Assembly (NCBI GenBank): GCA_016765295.1
Contig: JAESQF010000036.1
Location: 89,737 to 130,819, forward strand
Origin: Oleispira sp.
GTDB lineage: Bacteria; Pseudomonadota; Gammaproteobacteria; Pseudomonadales; Oceanobacteraceae
Length of the DNA: 41,083 bases
Direction: 5' to 3'
The notes below the pieces were generated by a model. That model was not told where the DNA came from. It made no database searches and worked only from the letters and a program-made list of their open reading frames with translations. A program made the translations under genes and the position numbers. Positions 31,367-39,636 of the stretch are shown piece after piece; position 1 is the first letter of the stretch; each line of letters opens with the position of its first letter.

Positions 31367-32674
31367 CTATTCAGGTAATGCGCCGACGTAGTTGGCTAAC
31401 TTATCAAAGAAGGGTCTTGGGTCACCATAGTCTGAATTAAACTGACCCAAATAATCAAAGTGATCCCATCCCTGCAATATACCCATATCGTTCCAGACAC
31501 CGCGTATTGGCATACCAGCATAGGCAACAATGCGATCGTCAGAATTGTTTTTAGGGCCATCCATAGAAATAGTATTCACCACACCATCATTAGGAAACCA
31601 TGATTTATCAATAATCACACGGTTGGGGCTATCTTGAGTATATTCCCCCATCCACTTGGCAAAAGGTCGAAAGATGGCAAACATTCCCATATCTGGCTCG
31701 TGATCATCGTTAAACCAGCCCTCACTGGTCTGCTGACTGCCGTAAGAGAAATAGAATACGTTAGGCTGAGCGTTTACCCATCCATTCGTCTCGCGAGCGC
31801 CTTCAGGGCTTAAATACCAAGCGGCATTATCACGAGTGGCGCGCCAAAAACGACTGCCTTCGACCCGTGTTCTAAACTCATCATAGCCTTCGTCCTCTGC
31901 CCGCTCTAAGCCCCACTGAGAAAGTTTCCAGTCATAAGCAGGCAACCCCATCGCACTCCACATAGAACTAACATAGGTTAAAACTTCTTGATGATTAGGT
32001 AACAGACGAAAAACACTGCTCGCTAAAGTAGTGCCATCATGTGGCGCGGATAAGGTCGTCACACTGTGTACCCAATCGTTATTGCCATTAAAAAGAAGGC
32101 TAAATTTTTCCTCGTCTAATACTAAGCTTTTCTGCTCTTCTAAATGCCCCTGACTCAATAACTGAACCAAAATTCGAGCATCTAAGCCACCTTGGCTATG
32201 AGCAATAAGGTGTACCTTGTTAATCGCATGGGTATCGTTATCAACCTCTCCCCATTCGGGGTAAAAGCCCGCAAACGTTTTACCAAATCGATTATGGCCA
32301 TGATTTTTACTATGCGCCTTACCGTAATCAACCGTGCCGCCTTTAATCTGAGCAAAGATTTCACACGCCCTATCCCACGAGCTTGAAAATGGACCCGATG
32401 CCGTAGTGAACGTTTGGAAGTCATGCCCTTTTAGATGTTCCTGCACATCAACAATGCCACCCCAATAATTAAAATCCAACGCCTCATCACGACCCCAACC
32501 AGAAAAACCGTGCAACAAAATAATGGGTGAATGATTGAGTCTTGGCCCTATCGGTGCAGCAGGGTTTTCAATATTTTTCGCATTAACCGCCAAAGATTGC
32601 AGTAAGCCAAACCCTAACGAAATAATTAAAACAGCAATCTTTCTTTTAATAGCATGCTTCATAAAGTTGGCCAT
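31367..32674 (-). CDS. Secreted lipase, family I.5-like (thermoalkalophilic Bacillus L1/staphylococcal type)
   Basis: After a signal peptide (about 1-32) the 435-residue protein shows a family I.5-like alpha/beta-hydrolase: HSPIILLHGFSGWGRDE, the nucleophile AHS160QGG, the catalytic Asp in PNDGVVNTISM and the catalytic His in GWDHFDYLG. The zinc-region spacing D101, H121, H127 in WDRACE, DYGKAHS and HGHNRFG is the same as D61, H81, H87 of Bacillus L1 lipase. The fourth zinc ligand cannot be placed with certainty because the local sequence has shifted (LSPEG region). This Gram-negative copy is unusual. The neighbouring lipoprotein gene starts inside its stop codon (TAATG). Confidence 0.88.
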   Translation of the reverse strand: MANFMKHAIKRKIAVLIISLGFGLLQSLAVNAKNIENPAAPIGPRLNHSPIILLHGFSGWGRDEALDFNYWGGIVDVQEHLKGHDFQTFTTASGPFSSSWDRACEIFAQIKGGTVDYGKAHSKNHGHNRFGKTFAGFYPEWGEVDNDTHAINKVHLIAHSQGGLDARILVQLLSQGHLEEQKSLVLDEEKFSLLFNGNNDWVHSVTTLSAPHDGTTLASSVFRLLPNHQEVLTYVSSMWSAMGLPAYDWKLSQWGLERAEDEGYDEFRTRVEGSRFWRATRDNAAWYLSPEGARETNGWVNAQPNVFYFSYGSQQTSEGWFNDDHEPDMGMFAIFRPFAKWMGEYTQDSPNRVIIDKSWFPNDGVVNTISMDGPKNNSDDRIVAYAGMPIRGVWNDMGILQGWDHFDYLGQFNSDYGDPRPFFDKLANYVGALPE

Positions 32675-33399
32675 TACTCTTCTCCCGACACCATTAAGTT
32701 CTTACTCGATACCATCGCCCAACCCAAGGTATAAAAAGACGCAGCAATAACATCAACCGGCACCGTTACGATAAAACCTAAATACGCGACCTGATAGCCA
32801 AAGACCTTGTCATGCTCCACATTGTTGGCAATTTTATCGGCCAAGATGGTATGCCAAATATAAGAAGAATAATCACCTTGAATTTCACAAAAACCGTATT
32901 CTAACGTCGTCGGTAGCTCCTCATAAATATCGATATTTAACAGCACAATATTAGGGCAATCAAATTTTGTAGCCGCGATTTCAGATAAAACCAACGGTTG
33001 ATATTTTAAATAGTTTTGCTGAAAGAATTCTTGTGGCTGATTTTTGATAGCATCAAGATGAAAAGGATAATTAGGATTCACTACCAGCAATGCGGGTTCT
33101 CCAGTCGCCTTCTGAACATCGCTATTACTCAGCTCAATGCGATGAGCTTTAATTGAAATTTTATTGGGAATAACAATATCAAGATATTTATCATCTTGAT
33201 CATATAAGACCCCAGAGAACTGATAATGATTTGAATCTTGTTGTATTTCAACGGAACCAGAATACACATAAGGCGTATCAATAAACTGTTGACTGGCACT
33301 GCGTTCGGGTTCTATAAGTCCATAATATTCTATACTGGCACAGCCGTGAAGTACAAAAAACAGACAGAATATAAGGGGAGTTTTTAATATCTTTAGCAT
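32674..33399 (-). CDS. Lipoprotein co-transcribed with lipase
   Basis: The 241-residue protein has a signal peptide and lipobox LHGC (cysteine near residue 20). The mature part is beta-rich with PYVYSGSVEIQQ, YQFSGVLYDQDDKYLDIVIPNK, and a C-terminal hydrophobic helix AYLGFIVTVPVDVIAASFYTLGWA, which could be membrane-associated. The lipase start codon overlaps its stop (TAATG), so the two are translationally coupled. It is not a recognisable Lif-type foldase, but might help lipase folding, secretion or anchoring. Confidence 0.6.
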   Translation of the reverse strand: MLKILKTPLIFCLFFVLHGCASIEYYGLIEPERSASQQFIDTPYVYSGSVEIQQDSNHYQFSGVLYDQDDKYLDIVIPNKISIKAHRIELSNSDVQKATGEPALLVVNPNYPFHLDAIKNQPQEFFQQNYLKYQPLVLSEIAATKFDCPNIVLLNIDIYEELPTTLEYGFCEIQGDYSSYIWHTILADKIANNVEHDKVFGYQVAYLGFIVTVPVDVIAASFYTLGWAMVSSKNLMVSGEE

Positions 33400-33523
33400 T
33401 AGAAATCTTGTTTTATTTTTATAAACTTATGGCCTAATACTACCTTTTTATTAGACAGATTTCGAGGTGGATATCTGCCAAACCCATTAATGAACAGTAA
33501 GGAATTGGTAATGTATGAATAGC

Positions 33524-34567
33524 TTATGCCTTTTGCTGGCGAAACTCGGTTGGCGTTGTGCTGTACCAGCGCTGAAAAGCGCGGTTGAAATTACTGGCAT
33601 CCTTAAAACCTAAGTTCAAGGCAATATTGGTCATACTCTCATCTGTTTCTAATAAGTAATAGCAGGCAAGGTCTTGCTTCTTCTGCTGCAATATCTGGTT
33701 AAAGCTAAAGCCTTCTGCCCTAAGATTTCTGGTAAGAGTCCGCTCAGAGACATTCAGTTTTTCAGCGATTTTAGTAAGGCTTGGACTCTCTTCATTCAAG
33801 CCAATGATTAAATGCTTTTTGCACTTATCCACCCAGGTATTCGCGTTCATATCTTGCAGATAATCTTGCACTGCATTTTCGTTCATCTGCTGAACTTTCT
33901 CATCAAAATGCAAAGAGGTTTTCTCTAAGAACGAACGGTACAGCCATAAACAATTATCATCGCAATTGAAGTGAACCTCGCTATTAAAAAATGCCCTCCA
34001 AGGTTTCACCGACTTGGGCTCTGGTCGCATCAAATCAATCTTCGCGACGAAGTCTTCATTACCCATCATATTGCGGCAGAACTTAACGATCACCGAGAAA
34101 AAGGCATCAAATGCCGCTGGGCTAATGTTCACCCCTTCTACCGACCGCATACTGAAACCGACTTTATCAGGGGTATGGTACAAATTAAGCTGAACGGAAT
34201 CGCTCACCAGAGCGTGATAAGCAATAATCTTCTCAAGTGCTTGCGCTAGGTTCTGACAGCTCTCAATTAACATACCAAGGGCTTTAAAATGCACCGCATG
34301 CACATGCTCAGAAACACTTAAGCCAAAGGCTGGGTTAGCTGTGGCTTTCATCGCTGTTTGCCATAACTGGGTCATATTATTGATGGGGATACGACTAGAA
34401 GGCTTCTGCTCAAAATCAACGAGGTTTAATCCGGCGCTCGCAAAAACCTCTTCTGCATTCAGCCCTTGAGCTTTCAGCGCCCAGCTAACAGCGATAGCCC
34501 ACGCCGCTAAAGTAGTATAAGTGGTTGAATCGGGATCTGAACTTGAGCTTGAATGTTTATGGGGCAC
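33524..34567 (-). CDS. AraC-family regulator, possibly of lipase operon
   Basis: The frame starts with GTG at 34567, preceded by no good Shine-Dalgarno, so the start is uncertain; the protein has up to 347 residues. The Arabinose_bd-type N-terminal domain contains HVHAVHFKALGMLIESC and a long helical region. The C-terminus carries the AraC HTH: SLTKIAEKLNVSERTLTRNLRAEGF and MTNIALNLGFKDASNFNRAFQRW. This family often senses fatty acids or choline-like compounds. It is upstream of and co-directional with the lipase pair, which might be its target. Confidence 0.82.
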   Translation of the reverse strand: MPHKHSSSSSDPDSTTYTTLAAWAIAVSWALKAQGLNAEEVFASAGLNLVDFEQKPSSRIPINNMTQLWQTAMKATANPAFGLSVSEHVHAVHFKALGMLIESCQNLAQALEKIIAYHALVSDSVQLNLYHTPDKVGFSMRSVEGVNISPAAFDAFFSVIVKFCRNMMGNEDFVAKIDLMRPEPKSVKPWRAFFNSEVHFNCDDNCLWLYRSFLEKTSLHFDEKVQQMNENAVQDYLQDMNANTWVDKCKKHLIIGLNEESPSLTKIAEKLNVSERTLTRNLRAEGFSFNQILQQKKQDLACYYLLETDESMTNIALNLGFKDASNFNRAFQRWYSTTPTEFRQQKA

Positions 34568-34945
34568 TGAATACGGCTTCGTGGCTATCTAGGGATAAAA
34601 TATTAAGCCACGAAAAGCACTTAGAAGACAAGACATGTAAGGTAAAAGGTACCCAATACGGATTGACCCCAGTCACGAGTATTTGCCAATTCCATCGCTA
34701 TGCTAAGTTAGTAATCCGTAGGTGCAGTAACGAGTGAAAAAATAGAGCAAGAATGGCTATTAACTTTTCTTGCTGCTTCTTAAAAGTCCCAAAATTAACC
34801 AAGCACATGCATCTATTTCGGCATCGATACAGTCTCCCGATACACTCCCTCGATTAAATTCTTCAAATCAATGCTTGGCAACAGTAACGATACGAACTAT
34901 CATAAAAATACAAATTTTAAGCATTTATACGAAACGGTGTCGCTT
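34568..34945. other. 378-bp intergenic region between AraC and TetR genes
   Basis: No gene longer than a few dozen codons is supported here. An inverted repeat ttcgtggct (34578-34586) / agccacgaa (34606-34614) with a 19-base spacer could be an operator or a leader hairpin. A second feature is a direct repeat cgatacagtctc / cgatacactccc around 34825-34850. The region must contain both promoters; no strong -10 or -35 stands out. Confidence 0.5.
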
Positions 34946-35665
34946 ATGGCTAGATTATCCAAAGAGAAACAACAAGAAGTTCGCGAGAAAATCATCATCG
35001 TGGCACTGGATCTTTTTACCGAACAAGGCTTTGCCAATACCACAATGAAGCAAATCGCCAAGCAAGCTGGGATTGGTGATGCCACCATTTATAAGTATTT
35101 CGCCAATAAAGATAAGCTGATCTATGCCTACTACGGTTTGATAGCTGAAAAGACCGTGCAGCAGTTCTTCGAAGAAGAGGAGCTTGATAGCTACTCACTG
35201 CAGGAGAAACTGCAGCTATTGATCGATATCTATCTGAATAACTTTTTAGCCAATCGAGAGTTTGTCAGCGATAGCCTTAAAATGATCATGCAATCTCCAA
35301 GTATCTTATTTAAAGATGTCAGCCCGGTTAGAGAGGAATTTATTGGACTCATCCATGACCTGTTAATGGAAGCTGAACAAAACGGTGAAATATCACACTC
35401 ACCTTTTACTGGGGCAACCGCTAAGCTCATCAACGAATATATGTTGGCAGTACTACTTTATTGGGTTAACGATGATTCGGATGAGTTTAGCAATACCACC
35501 CAAATGGTCGATATGTCTCTTGCCCTTGCCATTGAAATATTACAAAGCGGCATCGTTTCTAAAGCCACCGATCTTATCGGTTTCTTCCTCAAGGCGCACC
35601 TGTTCCGGTTTATGGGCAGTGGCTTCTTAAATAAAATCATCACATCTAAGTCGTTTGGAATGTAA
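34946..35665 (+). CDS. TetR-family regulator heading a five-gene operon
   Basis: I start at 34946 (MARLSKEKQQEVREKII), because the first 25 residues from the ATG at 34871 are not typical for TetR proteins. The HTH is plain: IIVALDLFTEQGFANTTMKQIAKQAGIGDATIYKYFANKDKLIYAYY, summarised by FANTTMKQIAKQAGIGDATI. The ligand-binding domain is helical and about 190 residues long. It is the first gene of a co-directional string with a DUF6463-like protein, a UbiB-type kinase and two membrane proteins, and probably represses it. Confidence 0.88.
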   Translation: MARLSKEKQQEVREKIIIVALDLFTEQGFANTTMKQIAKQAGIGDATIYKYFANKDKLIYAYYGLIAEKTVQQFFEEEELDSYSLQEKLQLLIDIYLNNFLANREFVSDSLKMIMQSPSILFKDVSPVREEFIGLIHDLLMEAEQNGEISHSPFTGATAKLINEYMLAVLLYWVNDDSDEFSNTTQMVDMSLALAIEILQSGIVSKATDLIGFFLKAHLFRFMGSGFLNKIITSKSFGM

Positions 35666-35718
35666 TTATTTAACGGCTTTTCTAATAGCGCTCTTTCAAG
35701 TAATAAGTGAGGAAAATC

Positions 35719-36093
35719 ATGAAAAATTGGCGAGGTTATTGGCTTATGTCCGTGGCGTTTATTCACACGGTATTTGCACTGATTACGTTTGCCGACGATT
35801 ATAGATCACTCTATGACAACGGCATCATTAATAGCATTACTTCCGTACAAGGACATGCCGCTGTTTGGTTCTTTTTATTCGGACAAGTGCTATTTATTGT
35901 CGGTCTACTCGTCAGACATTATGAGCTTGCAGTAGATAACAAAATTCCCCTATCAATATCATTGAACCTTTTGTTGTTATCCATCGTCGGGGTGGTCTTA
36001 ATGCCAGACTCAGGTTTCTGGCTGGTCTTTCCTGTCGTAATTAGTATGTTATTAAGCAAGCCATTGCCACTGGCTCAAGCCGTGGAGAACTAA
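35719..36093 (+). CDS. Small four-helix membrane protein (DUF6463-like)
   Basis: I choose the ATG at 35719 (MKNWRGYWLMSVAFIHTVFAL), with AGGA upstream, rather than the GTG at 35707. The 124-residue protein has four hydrophobic helices: YWLMSVAFIHTVFALITF, AAVWFFLFGQVLFIVGLLV, LSISLNLLLLSIVGVVLM and FPVVISMLL. This is the DUF6463 layout. Function unknown. It is three bases from the kinase gene, hence an operon. Confidence 0.7.
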   Translation: MKNWRGYWLMSVAFIHTVFALITFADDYRSLYDNGIINSITSVQGHAAVWFFLFGQVLFIVGLLVRHYELAVDNKIPLSISLNLLLLSIVGVVLMPDSGFWLVFPVVISMLLSKPLPLAQAVEN

Positions 36094-36096
36094 CAA

Positions 36097-37452
36097 ATGA
36101 GCTTATCAAAAGATAAAACTCGTTCAAAAAACATTCCTACGTCAAAAATAACCCGCAGTGCCATTGCCGGTCTGGCGGTAACAAAAATAGGTCTGAAGCA
36201 TATGGGTTACAAGGCCCGTCAGGCCATCTCTACGGCTGCGGCCAGCGATCAATCTCAGCAAGATCACGAAGAGAAAATCGGTGAGTTGATTTTCACAGTA
36301 TTAGGTCAGCTTAGAGGCACGGCGGTAAAGTTATCCCAGCTACTTAGTATGGAAGCCGATATTTTACCCAAAACCATCAGAGATAAACTGCACTCGGCCT
36401 GCCATCAAGTACCACCGATTAACAAGGCCTTAGTCAGAAAACAAATAGTGCAGGAACTGGGTGATACGCCAAAGCAGCTATTTAAAGAGTTTAATCCACA
36501 GGCCTTTTCGGCGGCGAGCATAGGGCAAGTGCATCAAGCTATTGCCCATGATAATACCTTGCTGGCGGTGAAGGTTCAGTACCCGGGTATTGGTGCCACC
36601 ATTGAAAGTGATTTAAAAATGGTGGAAAAACTCTTTTGGTTACTCTCAAAAACAACCGATAAGTTTCCCAAAAAACAAGTGGTCGTCTTATTAATGGATG
36701 AAATGCAGGCCAGGCTGCAAGAAGAAACAAATTATGAAATTGAAGCTAACAATCTGAACTGGTTTCGTCAGGCAGTAACACTGCCGGATATTGTTATTCC
36801 CTCGGTATATGAAGCGCTTTCTTCCAGACGTGTTCTATCAATGGATATGCTAACAGGCCAGCATTTAGAAGACTGGCTAAAGAGCAACCCAAGCCAACCC
36901 CAGAGAAATAAAGTAGGCCAAAAGCTGTTCGATTTTTTCTGGTATTGCGCCTTACAACTTAAAAAAATTAACGCTGATCCACACCCAGGTAATTTTTTAA
37001 TCTTGCCCGATGGCCAGCTTGGTATTTTAGACTTTGGCTGCGTTCGTAGCTTGAGTGATGATTTTGTCCGTGACTTCAGCGACATGATACCCAAAATAGT
37101 GGATGGCTATTTTTTCAATAAAAATATTCCAACACTGCTTGAAAGTTATCAACAACTCAAGTTTATCGAGTCAGACGTTACGTTGGCCACATTTGAATCG
37201 GAGATAATGCCCGATCTTCAACTATATGGTCAGTGGCTTGGCGAAGCTTACGTAGAAAAAACCTTTGATTTTAGCAATAAACGTCCCTGCCCTGGTAAGC
37301 CCGATGAGATGACTGGCGGCGCTATTAAGTTTTTGAGTGGCATGTACAGCGAGCAACCTTGCTTTGATCGAGCACATTTAGGTTTGATGAATTTATTGAG
37401 TCAAATAGAAGCTTGCATTAATACCGACTATTCAAAGTTTAAAACTCATTAG
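36097..37452 (+). CDS. ABC1/AarF/UbiB-family atypical kinase
   Basis: The 451-residue protein has the UbiB-like pattern: the KxGQ-like K78-L-S-Q81 (Gly replaced by Ser), the AAS-IGQVH loop (139-146) with ATP lysine K159 in AVKVQYPG, the NxxxE motif NYEIEANN, and DPHPGNFLILPDGQLGILDFG with catalytic Asp and DFG. The C-terminal section is helical. Such proteins are linked to ubiquinone synthesis or lipid homeostasis. It belongs to the TetR-led operon with no ubiquinone gene nearby, so this is a specialised paralogue rather than housekeeping UbiB. Confidence 0.88.
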   Translation: MSLSKDKTRSKNIPTSKITRSAIAGLAVTKIGLKHMGYKARQAISTAAASDQSQQDHEEKIGELIFTVLGQLRGTAVKLSQLLSMEADILPKTIRDKLHSACHQVPPINKALVRKQIVQELGDTPKQLFKEFNPQAFSAASIGQVHQAIAHDNTLLAVKVQYPGIGATIESDLKMVEKLFWLLSKTTDKFPKKQVVVLLMDEMQARLQEETNYEIEANNLNWFRQAVTLPDIVIPSVYEALSSRRVLSMDMLTGQHLEDWLKSNPSQPQRNKVGQKLFDFFWYCALQLKKINADPHPGNFLILPDGQLGILDFGCVRSLSDDFVRDFSDMIPKIVDGYFFNKNIPTLLESYQQLKFIESDVTLATFESEIMPDLQLYGQWLGEAYVEKTFDFSNKRPCPGKPDEMTGGAIKFLSGMYSEQPCFDRAHLGLMNLLSQIEACINTDYSKFKTH

Positions 37453-37502
37453 AAGGCTAATTAGCTACTCTATTTTTTAGTAAAAAACAAAAAGGAAATT
37501 AT

Positions 37503-37898
37503 ATGAAAACGTTTAATCTATTTAAAGTACTCACCAGTTTTACTGCGCTTTTATGTGGCTACCTATTTTATTTGTTATGCTTTTCTCCGCAATCATTTTT
37601 ATTTGACCTGGGAGTCGATGGTAGCGAAGCGGCTTATTTTATTTCGCGCCGCGCCGGTATACTAATGCTGGGCATTAGTATATTAATGTTCTTTGCTCGA
37701 AACGTCCCACATTCTCAAGCCAGACAAGCTATTGCACTGAGTATTGCGGTAACCATGTTTGGCTTGGCCATGGCCGGTACCTACGAACTTGTGCGAGGCT
37801 TTGTAGGCAATGCTATATTCGGCGCCATCGTAATCGAATTAATCTTAGCATCGTCTTTCTTCTACCTGTGGTTCTCTCATTTCAAAAAAATAACGTGA
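37503..37898 (+). CDS. Small membrane protein, DUF4345-like
   Basis: The 131-residue protein has four hydrophobic helices: LFKVLTSFTALLCGYLFYLL, RAGILMLGISILMFFARN, AIALSIAVTMFGLAMAG and AIFGAIVIELILASSFFYLW. The short hydrophilic loop with SRRAG and the helix pattern are shared with DUF4345-type proteins. AAGGA lies just before the ATG. It is the fourth gene of the TetR operon. Role unknown. Confidence 0.65.
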   Translation: MKTFNLFKVLTSFTALLCGYLFYLLCFSPQSFLFDLGVDGSEAAYFISRRAGILMLGISILMFFARNVPHSQARQAIALSIAVTMFGLAMAGTYELVRGFVGNAIFGAIVIELILASSFFYLWFSHFKKIT

Positions 37899-37925
37899 TA
37901 AGCTAAGCCAAGAGAGGATGGACAG

Positions 37926-38345
37926 ATGAATGTCATGTTAATTATTGCCGGAACCCTCAGCGCAATGGCGGCTGCTCTACATATAGCCTGCATCTATTTT
38001 GGCGCACCTTGGTATCGCTTATTAGGTGCTGGCGAGCACATGGCTAAGCAAGCTGAGCAAGGAAGTTCAATACCGACAATTATTACGTCGGGCATTACTT
38101 TAATGTTATTTATTTGGTCACTTTATGCTTTTTCCGCAGCAGGGTTAATCACAAAACTCCCGCTGATGCGGTTAGCACTTATTGTTATCACTTCAATTTA
38201 TTTAGTTCGCGGAGTCGCGGGTTTCTTCTTTATCGCTAACCCCATAGGGCGCAGCCCAGAGTTCTGGCTATGGAGTTCCGCTATTTCTTTGTCACTGGGT
38301 ACGATTCACCTGATAGGACTCATACAGCAATGGCACACGCTATAA
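37926..38345 (+). CDS. Membrane protein of unknown function, last gene of operon
   Basis: The 139-residue protein has four hydrophobic segments, including VMLIIAGTLSAMAAALHIACIYFG, TIITSGITLMLFIWSLYAF and a SAISLSLGTIHLIGLI end. The loop with APWYRLLGAGEHMAKQAEQG is conserved in related gammaproteobacterial hypothetical proteins. It follows the DUF4345-like gene by 27 bases. I do not recognise its function. Confidence 0.6.
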   Translation: MNVMLIIAGTLSAMAAALHIACIYFGAPWYRLLGAGEHMAKQAEQGSSIPTIITSGITLMLFIWSLYAFSAAGLITKLPLMRLALIVITSIYLVRGVAGFFFIANPIGRSPEFWLWSSAISLSLGTIHLIGLIQQWHTL

Positions 38346-38494
38346 ACCCTCAATGACACGATTAAAGTAAAGCTTAAGGTAAGATCCATATGGACACACA
38401 ATCAATCATTAAATATATGCTGTATGCCATAGCCATTCATTTCTTCTATCTAAGAAAAATAAATTAAAGCTATTATAAGATTAAAGCGATTAAT

Positions 38495-38854
38495 TTAGTG
38501 CAATACAGCCCTGCCTTTTTCGCTATTCATTTCGCTATTCATTTCACTGGCCGTTTTTTGTTGAGGCCACGGCAATGATTTTTCTTCTACCGCATAAGCA
38601 AAAAGCTCTTGGATCTCGTAATAATCCTGCTGAGAAAGTTTTAAGGCGACTCGATTTAGCCAAAGAAGATATTCATCACCAAAACATTCAACTGGTAATT
38701 TTCCCGCCAGTGCCTGATTCTTTAAGGCTTCCAATTGATCTGCAGGAAGACATACATGGGTAGTTCGCCAAAAAACATGAGCGGAGCCATGACTGCAAAT
38801 CCCAATCCATTGGAATCTGCTTTGAATCGAAATTTTAGTGATTTTATTACACAT
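38495..38854 (-). CDS. Small protein co-transcribed with flavodoxin
   Basis: The 119-residue soluble protein starts one base after the flavodoxin stop codon. It has three cysteines in the first 40 residues and a central helical segment ALKNQALAGKLPVECFGDEYLLWLNRVALKLS. The end has a short repeat SEMNSEMNSE encoded by a 12-base tandem (cgctattcattt). No family recognised. The tight linkage suggests it serves iron-limited redox metabolism with FldB. Confidence 0.6.
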   Translation of the reverse strand: MCNKITKISIQSRFQWIGICSHGSAHVFWRTTHVCLPADQLEALKNQALAGKLPVECFGDEYLLWLNRVALKLSQQDYYEIQELFAYAVEEKSLPWPQQKTASEMNSEMNSEKGRAVLH

Positions 38855-38855
38855 A

Positions 38856-39398
38856 TTAAGCTGCCTCCTCCAACTTGAATTCGGCTAGAACTTGCTGGAC
38901 CCAAGCATTAATTCGAGCATCTGATTGCTCAAACTGCTGATCTTCATCGATCGCCAAACCATAGAAGTAAGTTTTACACGGACTCAGCGCCCGGCTATCA
39001 GTGAAGTCATAACCCGTGATTGGCCAATAGCCTTTGATGTCGGCTTTCTTAGGCTCAATGATCTCGTGTAACCAACCCACGGCATCAATAAAGAAATCAC
39101 CATAACCAAACTGATCACCCAACCCATACATGGCAATTTTTTTACCCTCGAGCTCAGCCGATTCCAACTCGCCTTTAAAATCTTCCCAATCTTCCTGTAT
39201 GCCGCCAAAGTCCCAGGTTGGAATACCAAAAATACAGGCTTCAGCTTCACTAATGCGATCTGCAGAGCAATCGGTTACATCGATAAGTTCAACGATATGG
39301 CCAGATTCAGAGAATTGTTGCTGTATTTTCTCTGCAATCTCTTCTGTATTTCCGGTATCCGTACCGAATACCAATAAGATATCTGTCATTGCCTGCAT
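38856..39398 (-). CDS. fldB: Flavodoxin FldB
   Basis: The 180-residue protein has the long-chain flavodoxin motifs: FMN phosphate loop FGTDTGNTEEIAE, the PTWDFGGIQEDW loop with Trp next to the isoalloxazine, GLGDQFGYGDFFIDAVGWL with Tyr, and a C-terminal WVQQVLAEF helix. It carries single electrons at low potential in the cytoplasm. A second Met (residue 4) could be the start. A Fur-box candidate lies 34 bases upstream, and flavodoxins typically replace ferredoxin when iron is scarce. Confidence 0.93.
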   Translation of the reverse strand: MQAMTDILLVFGTDTGNTEEIAEKIQQQFSESGHIVELIDVTDCSADRISEAEACIFGIPTWDFGGIQEDWEDFKGELESAELEGKKIAMYGLGDQFGYGDFFIDAVGWLHEIIEPKKADIKGYWPITGYDFTDSRALSPCKTYFYGLAIDEDQQFEQSDARINAWVQQVLAEFKLEEAA

Positions 39399-39431
39399 CC
39401 ACTCTATTCAAAGGATTAAAACAGACATGAT

Positions 39432-39450
39432 ACTAATGATATTCATTCGC
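39432..39450. promoter_or_regulatory. Fur-box candidate upstream of fldB
   Basis: ACTAATGATATTCATTCGC agrees with the 19-base Fur consensus GATAATGATAATCATTATC at 14 positions, including the central TAATGATA-TCATT core. It sits 34-52 bases upstream of the flavodoxin start, where a repressor would overlap the promoter. Confidence 0.65.
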
Positions 39451-39580
39451 ATCTAGTAGTATCTATAATTTCTCACACTATTATTGTCGTAGGCTCTCTT
39501 TCGCATTTGGATGCCCTAGCGTTACCGCATGCTATCACCTCTTGCGGGCCATCCAATTGATTGAAAATAATGAATAAGTT

Positions 39581-39606
39581 GGCATGCCATACTCAGATGG
39601 CATGCC
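39581..39606. terminator. Hairpin after the AztD-like gene
   Basis: ggcatgccat (39581-39590) and atggcatgcc (39597-39606) are perfect reverse complements with actcag as loop, and can extend with a short bulge. It lies 31 bases 3' of the AztD-like gene on the minus strand. The T-run is weak, so it is a probable rather than sure terminator. Confidence 0.55.
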
Positions 39607-39636
39607 TCAACAAACACTGGATTTGCTAATTAATAC

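Noticed and set aside
32674-33399. Lipoprotein considered as a Lif-type lipase foldase
   Set aside because: Foldases of families I.1/I.2 are larger, helical and carry an RxxFDY motif, absent here; the lipase is of another family.
38390-38467. 25-codon hydrophobic plus-strand frame starting MDTQSIIKYM
   Set aside because: Could be a small membrane peptide, but length is near chance expectation, ribosome site spacing is poor and no homology can be judged.
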